A DNA stretch of 49,052 nucleotides from Bordetella parapertussis (GCA_945864585.1 CAMBCF010000024.1:1-49052); one strand, 5' to 3'. Shown: positions 8,626 to 17,027, counted from the first letter of the stretch. Notes: generated by a model from the letters alone, not told the origin. Numbers and translations are program-made.

Positions 8626-9868
8626 TGAGGAAACGTCCGGCCGTGAACGGGGTGACATCGATAGCGGGCTTTTCGCCCGCGACGATCGCAGCAATCACCT
8701 TGCCCATGACAGGGCCTGCAGTCATGCCGAAGTGCGAATTGCCGAACGCGAAAAATGCATTTTCGAATTTGGGGGCTGTGCCCAACACCGGCAGTCCATC
8801 CGGCAGGCTTGGCCGGTTACCCGTCCACCGCGTGACTTTGTCGAGTTGCACTCCGGGGAACATGCGCTGCGCCTGTTGTTTCAACAATTCCGCGCGTTTC
8901 CAGTTCGGTGGTGTATCGATGCCTGCGAATTCCGCCGTACCTGCCAGCCGCAGGCCGACATTCATCGGCGAACACGCGAACTTGGCATCGGTATGCGTAA
9001 CCGGCAGGCGTGGCGCAACGCCTGAATCTGCAATCGTGATGTGGTAGCCGCGCTCCGCCTCCACCGGCAGCGCCGTGCCAAGCTGCGCACTCAACGCACC
9101 CGATGCCGCTCCGGCTGCAATCACGATCCGCTCAACCGGTTTGAGCTCGCCATCGATAAGGATGCCCTGCACTGTTTTGCCGTGGGTCTGGAACCCCGTG
9201 ACTTTGCCGCGCAGCAGGGTTGCACCGTTGCGTTGCGCTTCTGCCGCGAGCGCCTTTACCATTTGATGCGGATTCTTGCAGCGTCCGTTATTGGGCAGCA
9301 GCATGCCGCTTTTGAAAATCGGCGCGAGCGTCGGTTCCAGTTCGCGTATCTCCATCCAGTCCAGCACTACGGTTTTCACGCCGGCCTCTGCACGCATGCG
9401 CTGCGCCAGTGCGGAGCCTTGTGCGGCATCGGGCCGCTCGGAAACATAAAGCTGGCCGGAGAGTTCGATGAGTCCTTCGGCACCGGTGCCACGGGTCAGC
9501 GTTTCGTAGGCTTCAAGTGTGCCGCCATGCAGCGCGTGCATCGCACGCGACGTTCTCAGCGCCGCTTCCTCGTTCGCCGATTGCACTGCGGACATCAGCC
9601 ACGGCAATACCTTGAAAAAATAGCCGGGGCGAACCGCCAGCGGCCCCTCGGGATTGAGCAACCAGCCCGGCGCCTGGCGCAGAATTCCGGGAATCAAATA
9701 AGGCACTACCCCGCCCGGACTGATATTGCCCGCGTTGCCGAACGAAGCCCCTTCACCCACCGGCCCGGAATCGACCAGCGTGACCTTGAAACCCGCACGC
9801 TGCAGCCACAGCGCCGACGAAACGCCGACGATGCCAGCGCCTATAACCGTGACTGTTGCTTCACTCAC
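8618..9868 (-). CDS. FAD-dependent oxidoreductase, D-amino acid dehydrogenase (DadA) type
   Basis: A 416-residue flavoprotein of the DadA/glycine-oxidase (DAO) superfamily. The FAD-binding loop is at the very start (VTVIGAGIVGVSSALWLQRA), followed by GNAGNISPGG, a DadA-like feature. NRPSLPDGLPVLG and FFAFGNSHFGMTAGP near the end form the second FAD-contact region. I chose the GTG at 9868 because it puts the dinucleotide loop at residues 5-25 and leaves a 7-base gap after the upstream Bug gene; an in-frame extension to 9934 would overlap that gene. It probably oxidises a D-amino acid or related secondary amine to the 2-oxo acid and passes electrons to the respiratory chain. The flanking receptor genes suggest the substrate, or its product, is imported. 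Confidence 0.88.
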   Translation of the reverse strand: MSEATVTVIGAGIVGVSSALWLQRAGFKVTLVDSGPVGEGASFGNAGNISPGGVVPYLIPGILRQAPGWLLNPEGPLAVRPGYFFKVLPWLMSAVQSANEEAALRTSRAMHALHGGTLEAYETLTRGTGAEGLIELSGQLYVSERPDAAQGSALAQRMRAEAGVKTVVLDWMEIRELEPTLAPIFKSGMLLPNNGRCKNPHQMVKALAAEAQRNGATLLRGKVTGFQTHGKTVQGILIDGELKPVERIVIAAGAASGALSAQLGTALPVEAERGYHITIADSGVAPRLPVTHTDAKFACSPMNVGLRLAGTAEFAGIDTPPNWKRAELLKQQAQRMFPGVQLDKVTRWTGNRPSLPDGLPVLGTAPKFENAFFAFGNSHFGMTAGPVMGKVIAAIVAGEKPAIDVTPFTAGRFLNG

Positions 9869-9875
9869 GTTGCAA

Positions 9876-10874
9876 TCACTCAGCCTTGATATTGCGTTCC
9901 TTGACCAGCTTCGCCCACTTCTGCCGCTCAGCACGTATGAATTGCGCGGTCTCGGAGGGGGACTTCATGACGTCAGGCTCAAAGCCGAGGTTAAACATTT
10001 TTTGCCGCAGATCATTGCCGGCAACGACCTCGCGAATGGCCGTATTGAGCCGGGCAATCGCATCTGGCGGCGTGCCTGCCGGCGCCTGTATCGATTCCCA
10101 CGTCGCCACGTCAAAGCCCGGTATGCCCGATTCCGCGATGGTTGGAATATCCGGTGCGCCGCTAGCGCGCTTTGCGGTGGAAACCGCCAGCGCTTTCAGC
10201 TTGCCTTCTTTCGCCAGATTAATCGCCGAACCGATGCCCGGCATCATCATCGTTACGCGCCCACCCATGACATCCGCGATCGCGGGTGCACTGCCTTTGT
10301 AGGGAACGTGCAACATGTCGGTTCCGGTCATGCTAAGCATCATCTCGCCCGCAAGATGCGCAGCACTGCCGATGCCAAAGGACGCATAATTAAGTTTGCC
10401 CGGCTGCGCCTTTGCCAGCGCGATCAATTCTTTTACCGTCGTGACAGGCACGCTGTTGTGCGTGATCAGCAGCAGCGGCACGATCGCCACCACCGTGACC
10501 GGCGCGAAGTCCTTCTCGATGTCGTACGTCAGCTTGTAGAGGCTGGGATTGATCGAAAAAGAAGCCGACACAAATAACAAGGTATATCCATCCGCAGGCT
10601 GACTTTTTACATATTCGGTGGCGACGATCGTGTTTGCTCCCGGCTTGTTATCCACCAAAACTTGCTGACCCAGCTTTTCGGGTAGTGCGGCACCGAGCAG
10701 ACGCGCGAGTGCATCCGATCCGCCGCCGGGCGGGAACCCGACGAAGAGCTTGATCGATTTGTTCGGATAGGCTTGCCCCGACGCGACCCCCGTATTCAGA
10801 AGCGTGGCGAAGGCGATCAGCAAAATGGAGGCGGCGCGCGCAATGGGTTGAACTGTAGCAGGCATAGTTTGCAC
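9876..10874 (-). CDS. Bug-family tripartite tricarboxylate transporter receptor
   Basis: A 332-residue periplasmic solute-binding protein of the Bug (TctC) family, which binds small carboxylates between two lobes. It has a signal peptide (ASILLIAFATLLNTGVASGQ, cut before AYPNK), the N-terminal motif FVGFPPGGGSDALARLLG, the VVDNKPGAN-type ligand strand, NYASFGIGSAAHLAGEMM and VPYKGSAPAIADVMGG. A second ATG at 10865 would also work as start. It is the first gene of the minus-strand operon with the DadA-like enzyme, so an amino acid or its keto acid is a reasonable ligand guess. No tctA or tctB homologue lies in the window. Confidence 0.92.
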   Translation of the reverse strand: MQTMPATVQPIARAASILLIAFATLLNTGVASGQAYPNKSIKLFVGFPPGGGSDALARLLGAALPEKLGQQVLVDNKPGANTIVATEYVKSQPADGYTLLFVSASFSINPSLYKLTYDIEKDFAPVTVVAIVPLLLITHNSVPVTTVKELIALAKAQPGKLNYASFGIGSAAHLAGEMMLSMTGTDMLHVPYKGSAPAIADVMGGRVTMMMPGIGSAINLAKEGKLKALAVSTAKRASGAPDIPTIAESGIPGFDVATWESIQAPAGTPPDAIARLNTAIREVVAGNDLRQKMFNLGFEPDVMKSPSETAQFIRAERQKWAKLVKERNIKAE

Positions 10875-10940
10875 CCCGGAAGTTTACGTCGTGACAGCCG
10901 ATACACGAATTCTACGCCGACTCGCGAGTCTTGCTACGAG

Positions 10941-11000
10941 CTAACGCACGACTTGTTTCAATACCACGTTGGCCATGATTCCCTGACCGTAGCTGGCAGC
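10941..11000 (-). pseudogene. Shard of an acyl-CoA ligase gene
   Basis: Twenty minus-strand codons read SYGQGIMANVVLK and then stop. They match the segment NYGQEIMACVVLKPGAR of the AMP-forming ligase encoded at 11560-13062 (bases around 11700-11755), with clear similarity at DNA level too. This is therefore a fragment of a second, lost or partly duplicated ligase gene. It is too short to be functional. The rest of 10875-11071 shows no gene. Confidence 0.55.
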
Positions 11001-11071
11001 GGGTTTTAAATCAATCATTTCAGGAAAATTAAGTCGTGAAAATTAAGTCGTTGCGAAATATTAACATGTAG

Positions 11072-11193
11072 GTTAACGTTGATGTGGAGCAAAAGATAGT
11101 TGTCCTGCATGGCTTCATCAAAAAGACGCAAAAACGCCCTTGGCCGATTTACGCATAGCTCAGAAACGTTTGAAGGAGTTGCGCCATGGTTAA
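11072..11193 (+). pseudogene. HigB/RelE-type toxin remnant, frameshifted
   Basis: After a stop at 11069-11071 the frame reads IVVLHGFIKKTQK, the signature of the C-terminal part of HigB/Gp49-like toxins. If one A is restored in the A-run near 11130, it continues TPLADLRIAQKRLKELRHG and stops with TAA at 11191-11193. That is the classic C-terminus, and it overlaps the antitoxin ATG by 8 bases, as in intact toxin-antitoxin pairs. The N-terminal two thirds of the toxin are missing and the A-run has lost a base, so no active toxin is made. Confidence 0.75.
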
Positions 11194-11521
11194 ATTAAAG
11201 CAACGAACAGGAGGCGAGGTGTTCGCCCCGGTGGCGTTTGATCCTGTCGCCTATGCAGCACAGCGTAGCGCTAAAGACCGGGCATTTAAATCGGCTTATG
11301 CGGTGCTGCAAGATGAATTTAGTACGCTCGATGCGCTGCTGCGTGCCCGTAAAGCTGCCGGGCTGACGCAAGCAGAGGTGGCCGCGCGTATGGGTATCTA
11401 CCCGGCATCGCTGGCGCGTATTGAGGGTAGCTTGGGCAACCGAAAACATTCGCCTACGCTGGCAACGCTACGTAAGTATGCGCAGGCATGTGGGGTGCAT
11501 TTGACAATTCGCTTGGGTTGA
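11186..11521 (+). CDS. Orphan XRE-type antitoxin (HigA-like)
   Basis: A 111-residue helix-turn-helix protein. The XRE/Cro domain covers about residues 50-105: LLRARKAAGLTQAEVAARMG, then YPASLARIEGSL and HSPTLATLRKYAQACG. AAGGAG sits upstream of the ATG at the right spacing. Family members neutralise a HigB/RelE-type RNase and repress their own operon. Its partner gene directly upstream is truncated and frameshifted, so the protein survives as an orphan antitoxin. It could still bind its operator or neutralise a related toxin elsewhere (inference). Confidence 0.85.
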   Translation: MVKLKQRTGGEVFAPVAFDPVAYAAQRSAKDRAFKSAYAVLQDEFSTLDALLRARKAAGLTQAEVAARMGIYPASLARIEGSLGNRKHSPTLATLRKYAQACGVHLTIRLG

Positions 11522-11559
11522 AGGCGTTTGATGGTGGCCTGCGCACCGCGCATAAAGAG

Positions 11560-13062
11560 TTATGAGTCGAGCAGCTTCAACCGCTGTACTTTTCCCGAAG
11601 GCCCTTTGGGCAATTCATTCACGAACTTGATAATCTTCGGCGTTTTGTATTTGCCGAGTTCCTTCAGTGAAAATGCGTTGAGTTCTTCCGGCGTGCAGCG
11701 CGCACCGGGTTTCAACACCACGCAAGCCATGATTTCCTGACCGTAGTTGGCGTCGGGAATGCCGACTGCAGCGGCTTCGAGCACGGCGGGGTGCTTTAAC
11801 AGTACTTCGTCAATTTCGCGCGGCGCGATGTTTTCGCCGCCTTTGATGATGAGTTCCTTGATGCGGCCGGTCACGAACACAAAGCCGTCTTCATCGAGAT
11901 AGCCCACGTCGCCGGTGTGCATCCAACCGTCGGGCGCCAGTGTTTTCTGCGTGCTCTCCGGGTCTTTGTAATAACTTTTCATTACATTGTCGCCGCGTAT
12001 CATCAGTTCACCCGGCGTGTTCGGCGGCAGGTCGTTACCCGTCAGCGGATCGATGACCTTGGCTTCATTGCCGTAGGCCTGTCCGGGGCTGCCGATTTTG
12101 CGTTTGGCGGGGTCGTAGGGATTGGTAAAGCACGGCGCATTGGTTTCGGTCATGCCGAAGGTTTCGATCACACCAATGCCGAATTTTGCTTCGAACGCGC
12201 AATGCTGTTGCGGTGGCAGCGGTGCAGAGGCGGAGCGGCAGAATTTCAAGCGCGAGATGTCGAGTCCTTGTTGGCGCGGGTCGTCGCCGTTCAAAAGGTA
12301 CGCGATGATGGTGGGCACCACATTGATCCAGGTGCAGCGATGTTTGACCGCCAGCGCCCAGTAGCCAGATGCGCTGAAGCGGTGTGGCATTACCACCGAG
12401 CCGCCATGCACCAGCGGCGCCACGGCGGTCACAATCTGGCCGTTGATGTGAAACAGCGGCAGGGCGCACAACACGCGATCCTGTGCGGTGAGCTGATGCG
12501 CGCTGCTGGTAAATTCACCGCCCGCAATCACGCTGCGGTTCGACAGCACGCAGCCCTTGGGCTTGCCGGTGGTGCCCGAGGTGTACATCAGCAGGGCGTC
12601 GTCGTCTGCGGTGACGCCGGGTAGTGCGATTTCCGTTTGCGGCTCGAAAACTGTTGTAGCGTCAGGATCAATCACCACCACTTGAATGTCGCGTTTGATG
12701 TTCGCCAGCGCTTCATACACGCGCGGTGCGAGTTCTTCGCTGGTGAAAACCAGCTTGCTATCCGAGTGATCGAGAACGTAGCTGAGTTGCGAGGATTGCG
12801 CCAGCAGATTGAGCGGCACCACCATGCAGCCTGCGTACATCACGCCGATCAGCAGGCGCGCGGTCTGGTAGCTGTTGTGCAGCATCAGCGCGACCTTGTC
12901 GCCTTTGTGCAGGCGGCGATTCAGCAGATACGCCGCGAGTTGAATAGAGTCGCGTTGCAGTTGCGCGTAGCTGAGCGTGGCGCCGGTTTCCGGCGCGATC
13001 ACATAGGGCGCAGCAGGCGTTTCGCGCGCGCGCAGGTCTACGGTGTGGCGAATGGTTCGCAT
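11560..13062 (-). CDS. AMP-forming acyl-CoA synthetase
   Basis: A 500-residue ANL-superfamily ligase that activates a carboxylic acid with ATP and loads it onto CoA. The P-loop-like A3 motif MYTSGTTGKPKGCVLSNR is near residue 180, GMTETNAPC (A5) near 315, HTGDVGYLDEDGFVFVTGR (A7/A8) near 400 and the C-terminal catalytic lysine context PKGPSGKVQR at the end. I placed the start at 13062 (MRTIRHTVDL), where homology should begin; an extension to 13104 reads into a repeat. It is on the same strand as the acylating aldehyde dehydrogenase upstream. The pair resembles the sulfoacetate route of Cupriavidus necator (SauT ligase, SauS dehydrogenase), but acid specificity cannot be read directly. Confidence 0.9.
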   Translation of the reverse strand: MRTIRHTVDLRARETPAAPYVIAPETGATLSYAQLQRDSIQLAAYLLNRRLHKGDKVALMLHNSYQTARLLIGVMYAGCMVVPLNLLAQSSQLSYVLDHSDSKLVFTSEELAPRVYEALANIKRDIQVVVIDPDATTVFEPQTEIALPGVTADDDALLMYTSGTTGKPKGCVLSNRSVIAGGEFTSSAHQLTAQDRVLCALPLFHINGQIVTAVAPLVHGGSVVMPHRFSASGYWALAVKHRCTWINVVPTIIAYLLNGDDPRQQGLDISRLKFCRSASAPLPPQQHCAFEAKFGIGVIETFGMTETNAPCFTNPYDPAKRKIGSPGQAYGNEAKVIDPLTGNDLPPNTPGELMIRGDNVMKSYYKDPESTQKTLAPDGWMHTGDVGYLDEDGFVFVTGRIKELIIKGGENIAPREIDEVLLKHPAVLEAAAVGIPDANYGQEIMACVVLKPGARCTPEELNAFSLKELGKYKTPKIIKFVNELPKGPSGKVQRLKLLDS

Positions 13063-13070
13063 TTTGCGCG

Positions 13071-13138
13071 AGGCGTTAGGCGTGAGGCGAGAGTCGCGAA
13101 ACAACGGTGGTCTTGCGCCTCACTCCTCACGCCTCACC
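13071..13138. repeat. GTGAGGCG inverted repeat supplying a stop codon
   Basis: The spacer between the ligase and dehydrogenase genes consists of GGCGTGAGGCG-type units on the left and the complementary CGCCTCAC...CCTCACGCC on the right, forming an imperfect inverted repeat. The right arm contains the TGA stop of the dehydrogenase (13134-13136). A direct relative occurs at 38373-38404. Confidence 0.6.
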
Positions 13139-14555
13139 GGTCGCGGCCATGCCGCGACCAGTAGTCGCCAAAAATTTCATCCACGCCTGGTTCGCGTGCG
13201 GCAATCGGGCGCACGATGCGGGTGATGTTCATGAAGTGCCTGTAATTCAGGTTATCGGAGAAACTGTTGCCGCCCCAGGTGCCGCAGCCCATGGTGAGCG
13301 AGAACGGCAGGCCGTTGTCGAAGCTGCCGCCGTTGGCGATGGCATGGGCCTGATTGACGATCACGCGGCATACCGTCATTTCCAGGCCCAGCCGGCGGAT
13401 GTGCGCGTCGTTTTGAGTATGTATGCCGCACGAATGGCCGTTGCCCATGTAATCGTAAATGGCGCGCAGGGTGTTAAACGCGTGATCGAAATCGCGTGCC
13501 TTGTAAACGGTGAGCACCGGACAGAGTTTTTCGCCGGAGAACGGATAAGCCTCGCCGGCGCCGGTTTCTTCGACCATTAAGCACTTGGCGTTGACGAGTT
13601 GCGGGCGCGTGAATCCGGCGACTGCGCAGATTTTTGCAACCGATTGCGCGGTGACTCGCGACGACAGATGGCCGTCGGGGAACATGGCATGCTGCAGGGC
13701 GTCTTTCTCGGCTGTGCTCAACAGCACGCCGCCCTGCTTTTCCAACTCGGCAAGCATGCGTCCATACACAGCAGCATGAATGATGACGCTGTTTTCCGAT
13801 GAGCAACTGGTGGCGTTGTCAAAAATCTTCGAGCGCATTATTTTTGCTGCGGCGTCGGCGTAGTCCGCGCTGTCATCGACGATTACCGCCACGTTGCCTG
13901 CACCCACGCCCAGCGCCGGTGTGCCGCTCGAATACCCCGCGCGCACGTTGGCCTGCGAGCCGGTGACGACCACCAGATCACACTGCTTCATCAATTCGCC
14001 GGAGCTTTCCTTGGTCACCGGATTCGGCAGCATCTGCACCAGGTCGAGTGGCGCGTTCACGCGCCTGAACTCGGCGTGGATGTATTCAATCAGCCTGGCG
14101 CTAGTGGATACACCTTTGGGGGAGGGCGACAGGATTACCGCATTGCCGCATTTCAGCGCGTTGATAATGTTGTTGGCGGGTGTGGCGCCGGGGTTGGTGG
14201 ACGGCACCACCGCGCACACCACACCGACGGGCCGCGCGATTTCGGTGATGCCTGTATCGGGATAGTCGGCGAGCACGCCGGTGGAGATAGCGCCTTTGAG
14301 ATCGCACAGCAGCCCCAGCGTCTTGCGATGGTTCTTATTGATCTTGTCCTGCACATTGCCCAGCCCGGTGTCGCGCACGGCGATTTCGGCCAATGTTTTA
14401 TTGCGCGTGGGCTCCATAATCGCCCAGCCCGCGGCGGTGGTGAGTTCGTCAAGTTGCACCTGTGTGTAACGCGCGACGAGCGCTTGCGCGGCGCGCGCGT
14501 TGGCGACCAACGCGTCAACAATTTGCGTGGCCGGAGTGGATGCGGTATCAGGCAT
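13134..14555 (-). CDS. Acylating aldehyde dehydrogenase, sulfoacetaldehyde dehydrogenase (SauS)-like
   Basis: A 473-residue CoA-acylating aldehyde dehydrogenase, which interconverts an aldehyde and its acyl-CoA using NAD(P). The catalytic cysteine is in NATSCSSENS (about residue 245). The upstream segments PVGVVCAVVPSTNPGATPAN and LSPSPKG are typical of the acylating branch shared with acetaldehyde dehydrogenases. I recall SauS proteins as close matches in length and pattern, and the adjacent AMP-ligase fits a SauT role: acid to acyl-CoA to aldehyde. The ATG at 14555 (MPDTAS) is preferred over a TTG at 14573. The C-terminal codons run into the GTGAGGCG repeat. Alternative: a generic acetaldehyde or propionaldehyde dehydrogenase. 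No sulfoacetaldehyde acetyltransferase gene is visible here. Confidence 0.85.
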   Translation of the reverse strand: MPDTASTPATQIVDALVANARAAQALVARYTQVQLDELTTAAGWAIMEPTRNKTLAEIAVRDTGLGNVQDKINKNHRKTLGLLCDLKGAISTGVLADYPDTGITEIARPVGVVCAVVPSTNPGATPANNIINALKCGNAVILSPSPKGVSTSARLIEYIHAEFRRVNAPLDLVQMLPNPVTKESSGELMKQCDLVVVTGSQANVRAGYSSGTPALGVGAGNVAVIVDDSADYADAAAKIMRSKIFDNATSCSSENSVIIHAAVYGRMLAELEKQGGVLLSTAEKDALQHAMFPDGHLSSRVTAQSVAKICAVAGFTRPQLVNAKCLMVEETGAGEAYPFSGEKLCPVLTVYKARDFDHAFNTLRAIYDYMGNGHSCGIHTQNDAHIRRLGLEMTVCRVIVNQAHAIANGGSFDNGLPFSLTMGCGTWGGNSFSDNLNYRHFMNITRIVRPIAAREPGVDEIFGDYWSRHGRDR

Positions 14556-14702
14556 GTGAGTGTGGCGCGACAAGCGAGTGATTGAGCGGATTTTAGCAGT
14601 GTGCCTGGGCGCACCATCGCGAACTTCGCAGTACTTTAGCGCGGTTAAATTAATTTAATAAAAACAGATACTTACATTATATTTCGGTCTTGCTATTTTT
14701 CT

Positions 14703-14752
14703 CGCTGCGACGCGCATTGCGACGTCGCAGCGACGCTGGAAAATGCTACACT
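14703..14752 (+). promoter_or_regulatory. Palindrome and extended -10 upstream of hss
   Basis: A perfect 10-base inverted repeat (CGCTGCGACG, 10-base spacer, CGTCGCAGCG; 14703-14732) is followed by an extended -10-like element TGCTACACT (14744-14752). Transcription would begin near 14759, about 30 bases before the hss ATG. The right arm of the palindrome overlaps where the -35 would be, so a repressor operator is plausible. Inference from sequence only. Confidence 0.4.
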
Positions 14753-14789
14753 GCGCGCCGTTCGAGGAATACAGAAGGTAGTTTATGCA

Positions 14790-16208
14790 ATGGCTGATAA
14801 AAAGCACGTTAAATTTCCGGGAAGACTGGTGTTTGTTGGCTTCGGCTCTGTGGGACAGGGCACGCTGCCGCTGCTGCTGCGCCACATCGACATGCCGCTG
14901 GAGCGTATCACCATCCTCACCGGCGACGAGCGCGGCCAGGCCGAGGCTGAGCATTTCGGCATAAAGTTCGTCGTCCATCCGCTGACGCAGGACAATTACC
15001 GCGCACTGCTCGATCCGCTGCTCGACAAGGGCGATTTCCTGCTCAATCTTTCGGTGGATGTTTCCAGCGTTGCACTGATCGAGTTTTGCTACGAAAAAGG
15101 CGCGTTGTATCTCGATACCTGCATCGAGCCCTGGCTTGGCGGGTATACCGATCCGACCGTATCCGCGTCGCACCGCTCCAACTACGGCTTACGCGAAGAC
15201 GTGCGCGCGCTACGCGACAAATATCCCAACGGCGGGCCGACGGTGATCCCCACGCACGGCGCCAATCCGGGCCTGATTTCGCACTGGGTGAAACAGGGGC
15301 TGGTGAATATCGCGCGCGATCTGCACCGCAAGACCGACATTCCCAAAACCAGGGCCAAATGGGCGCAACTCGCGATGAAGCTCGGCGTGAAAGTGATTCA
15401 TTGCGCCGAGCGTGATACGCAAGTAGCCAGCCCGGGCAAGCAGCGCTTTGAGTTCGTCAATACCTGGTCGGTCGATGGTTTTGTCGGCGAGGGTTCACAG
15501 CCCTGTGAACTGGGTTGGGGTACGCATGAGAAACATTTTCCGTCCGACGGCCAGCGCCATGAGTATGGTTGCGACTCGGCGATTTTTCTCACGCGGCCCG
15601 GCGCTTCGGTGCGCGTGCGCTCGTGGACGCCGTCTGAGGGCAACTACCACGGCTTTTTGATCACGCACGGCGAAGCGATCTCGATCGCGGATTATTTCAC
15701 CGTGCGCGAAAAAGACAAGGTGGTGTACCGGCCGACCTGTCACTACGCTTATCATCCGTGCGACAACACCGTGTCGTCGATACACGAGCTGGCCGGCAAG
15801 AACTGGGAGCTGCCCGACAAAAAGCGCATTTTGATGGACGACATCATCGACGGCACAGATGAGCTGGGCGCATTGCTGATGGGGCATGCACGCGGCGCGT
15901 ATTGGTATGGCTCGCGCGTGAACGTTCACGAAGCGCGCAAGCTGGCGCCCTACAACAACGCCACCAGCATCCAGGTCGCGGCGGGTGTGTTGGGTGGGGT
16001 GGTGTGGGCGATGGAGAACCCGCGCGCGGGCGTCCTTGACCCGGACGATCTTGATTTTCGCCGTGTGCTGGAAGTCGCCAGTCCCTATCTGGGCGAGGTG
16101 CGCGGCGTTTACACCGAGTGGAGCCCGCTGCGGGGCCGCCATCATCCGTTTCCCGAAGATGTCGATGAATCCGACCCGTGGCAGTTCAAGAATTTTCGCG
16201 TGACTTGA
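14790..16208 (+). CDS. hss: Homospermidine synthase
   Basis: A 472-residue NAD-dependent homospermidine synthase, which makes sym-homospermidine from putrescine (two putrescines, or putrescine plus spermidine) in the cytoplasm. The Rossmann start LVFVGFGSVGQGTLPLLLRH is at residues 13-32. EPWLGGYTDP near 113, THGANPGLISHWVKQGL near 155 and HPCDNTVSSIHEL near 325 are characteristic of the bacterial enzyme, and the length is normal. AAGG precedes the ATG, and an upstream palindrome with an extended -10 probably directs transcription. It stands alone on the plus strand, divergent from the aldehyde dehydrogenase gene. Polyamine production is a housekeeping or stress role unrelated to the surrounding catabolic genes. 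Confidence 0.95.
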   Translation: MADKKHVKFPGRLVFVGFGSVGQGTLPLLLRHIDMPLERITILTGDERGQAEAEHFGIKFVVHPLTQDNYRALLDPLLDKGDFLLNLSVDVSSVALIEFCYEKGALYLDTCIEPWLGGYTDPTVSASHRSNYGLREDVRALRDKYPNGGPTVIPTHGANPGLISHWVKQGLVNIARDLHRKTDIPKTRAKWAQLAMKLGVKVIHCAERDTQVASPGKQRFEFVNTWSVDGFVGEGSQPCELGWGTHEKHFPSDGQRHEYGCDSAIFLTRPGASVRVRSWTPSEGNYHGFLITHGEAISIADYFTVREKDKVVYRPTCHYAYHPCDNTVSSIHELAGKNWELPDKKRILMDDIIDGTDELGALLMGHARGAYWYGSRVNVHEARKLAPYNNATSIQVAAGVLGGVVWAMENPRAGVLDPDDLDFRRVLEVASPYLGEVRGVYTEWSPLRGRHHPFPEDVDESDPWQFKNFRVT

Positions 16209-16237
16209 GCGCGAAAGTAAGCGAGGTCAAAAAGCTT

Positions 16238-16311
16238 ACCGTAGAGGCGCAGAGGAGACGCAGAGAAGTTCAATAGACTGTCTCTGCGGCTGTTCTCTGC
16301 GCCTCTGCGGT
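16238..16311. repeat. Inverted repeat, AGAGGCGCAGAG family
   Basis: The left arm ACCGTAGAGGCGCAGAGGA (16238-16256) is complementary, with few mismatches, to the right arm TTCTCTGCGCCTCTGCGGT (16293-16311). The element fills the space between two converging genes (hss and the VIT-family gene). It may act as a bidirectional transcription or mRNA-end hairpin, but no T-run follows. It looks like a dispersed intergenic repeat. Confidence 0.7.
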
Positions 16312-16337
16312 GAAGATTTTTAGCGGGCTGGCCCTCC

Positions 16338-17027
16338 TCAGGCAGTCACGCCAAACAAAGCCCCGACGCCTGCGGTCAAGGCCATCGCCAACGCGCCCCA
16401 GAAGGTTACACGCGCGGCAGCAATGATCACCGATGCGCCGCCTGCGCGCGCCGCCATCGAGCCCAGGATCGCGAGAAACGCGAGAGAGCCGGCGGAAACG
16501 GCCCACAGGATCGTGGATGTCGGCGCCACCAGCACAATCATCAGAGGCAGTGCCGCCCCTATCGCAAAAGTGCTGGCCGACGCCAATGCGGCTTGCACCG
16601 GCCGCGCAGTCAATAGTTCGGAAATGCCCAGCTCGTCGCGCGCGTGGGCGCCGAGTGCGTCATGTGCCGTTAACTGGGTGGCGACGTTCGCGGCCAGTGC
16701 CGCATCCAGCCCGCGCCCCACGTAGGTCGCGGTCAATTCCGCCTTCTCGTGATCGGGATCGGCAGCCAACTCTTTGCGCTCCCGCTCCAGATCGGCGTGC
16801 TCGGTATCGGCTTGCGAACTGACCGAAACATACTCGCCCGCTGCCATCGACATTGCGCCGGCCACCAGCCCGGCAACACCTGCTATCAAAATATTGGTTG
16901 AAGTTGCGCCCGCGGCCGCTACGCCCAGCACCAGGCTTGCCGTCGACACAATCCCGTCATTAGCGCCCAGCACAGCCGCGCGCAGCCATCCTATGCGATG
17001 TGTGCGGTGTCTTTCAACATGTCGCAT
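16338..17027 (-). CDS. VIT1/CCC1 family iron/manganese transporter
   Basis: A 229-residue inner-membrane protein of the VIT/CCC1 family, which exports or sequesters Fe2+ or Mn2+. The hallmark AAVLGANDGIVSTASLVLGV is in the first membrane segment (residues 17-36), followed by GLVAGAMSMAAGEYVSVSSQ. A charged cytoplasmic stretch (HADLERERKELAADPDHEKA) forms the metal-binding helices. Two or three further hydrophobic segments complete the protein. GAGG sits upstream of the ATG. The Bug gene ends 24 bases before its start on the same strand, so they may be co-transcribed. The two have no obvious functional link. Confidence 0.9.
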   Translation of the reverse strand: MRHVERHRTHRIGWLRAAVLGANDGIVSTASLVLGVAAAGATSTNILIAGVAGLVAGAMSMAAGEYVSVSSQADTEHADLERERKELAADPDHEKAELTATYVGRGLDAALAANVATQLTAHDALGAHARDELGISELLTARPVQAALASASTFAIGAALPLMIVLVAPTSTILWAVSAGSLAFLAILGSMAARAGGASVIIAAARVTFWGALAMALTAGVGALFGVTA

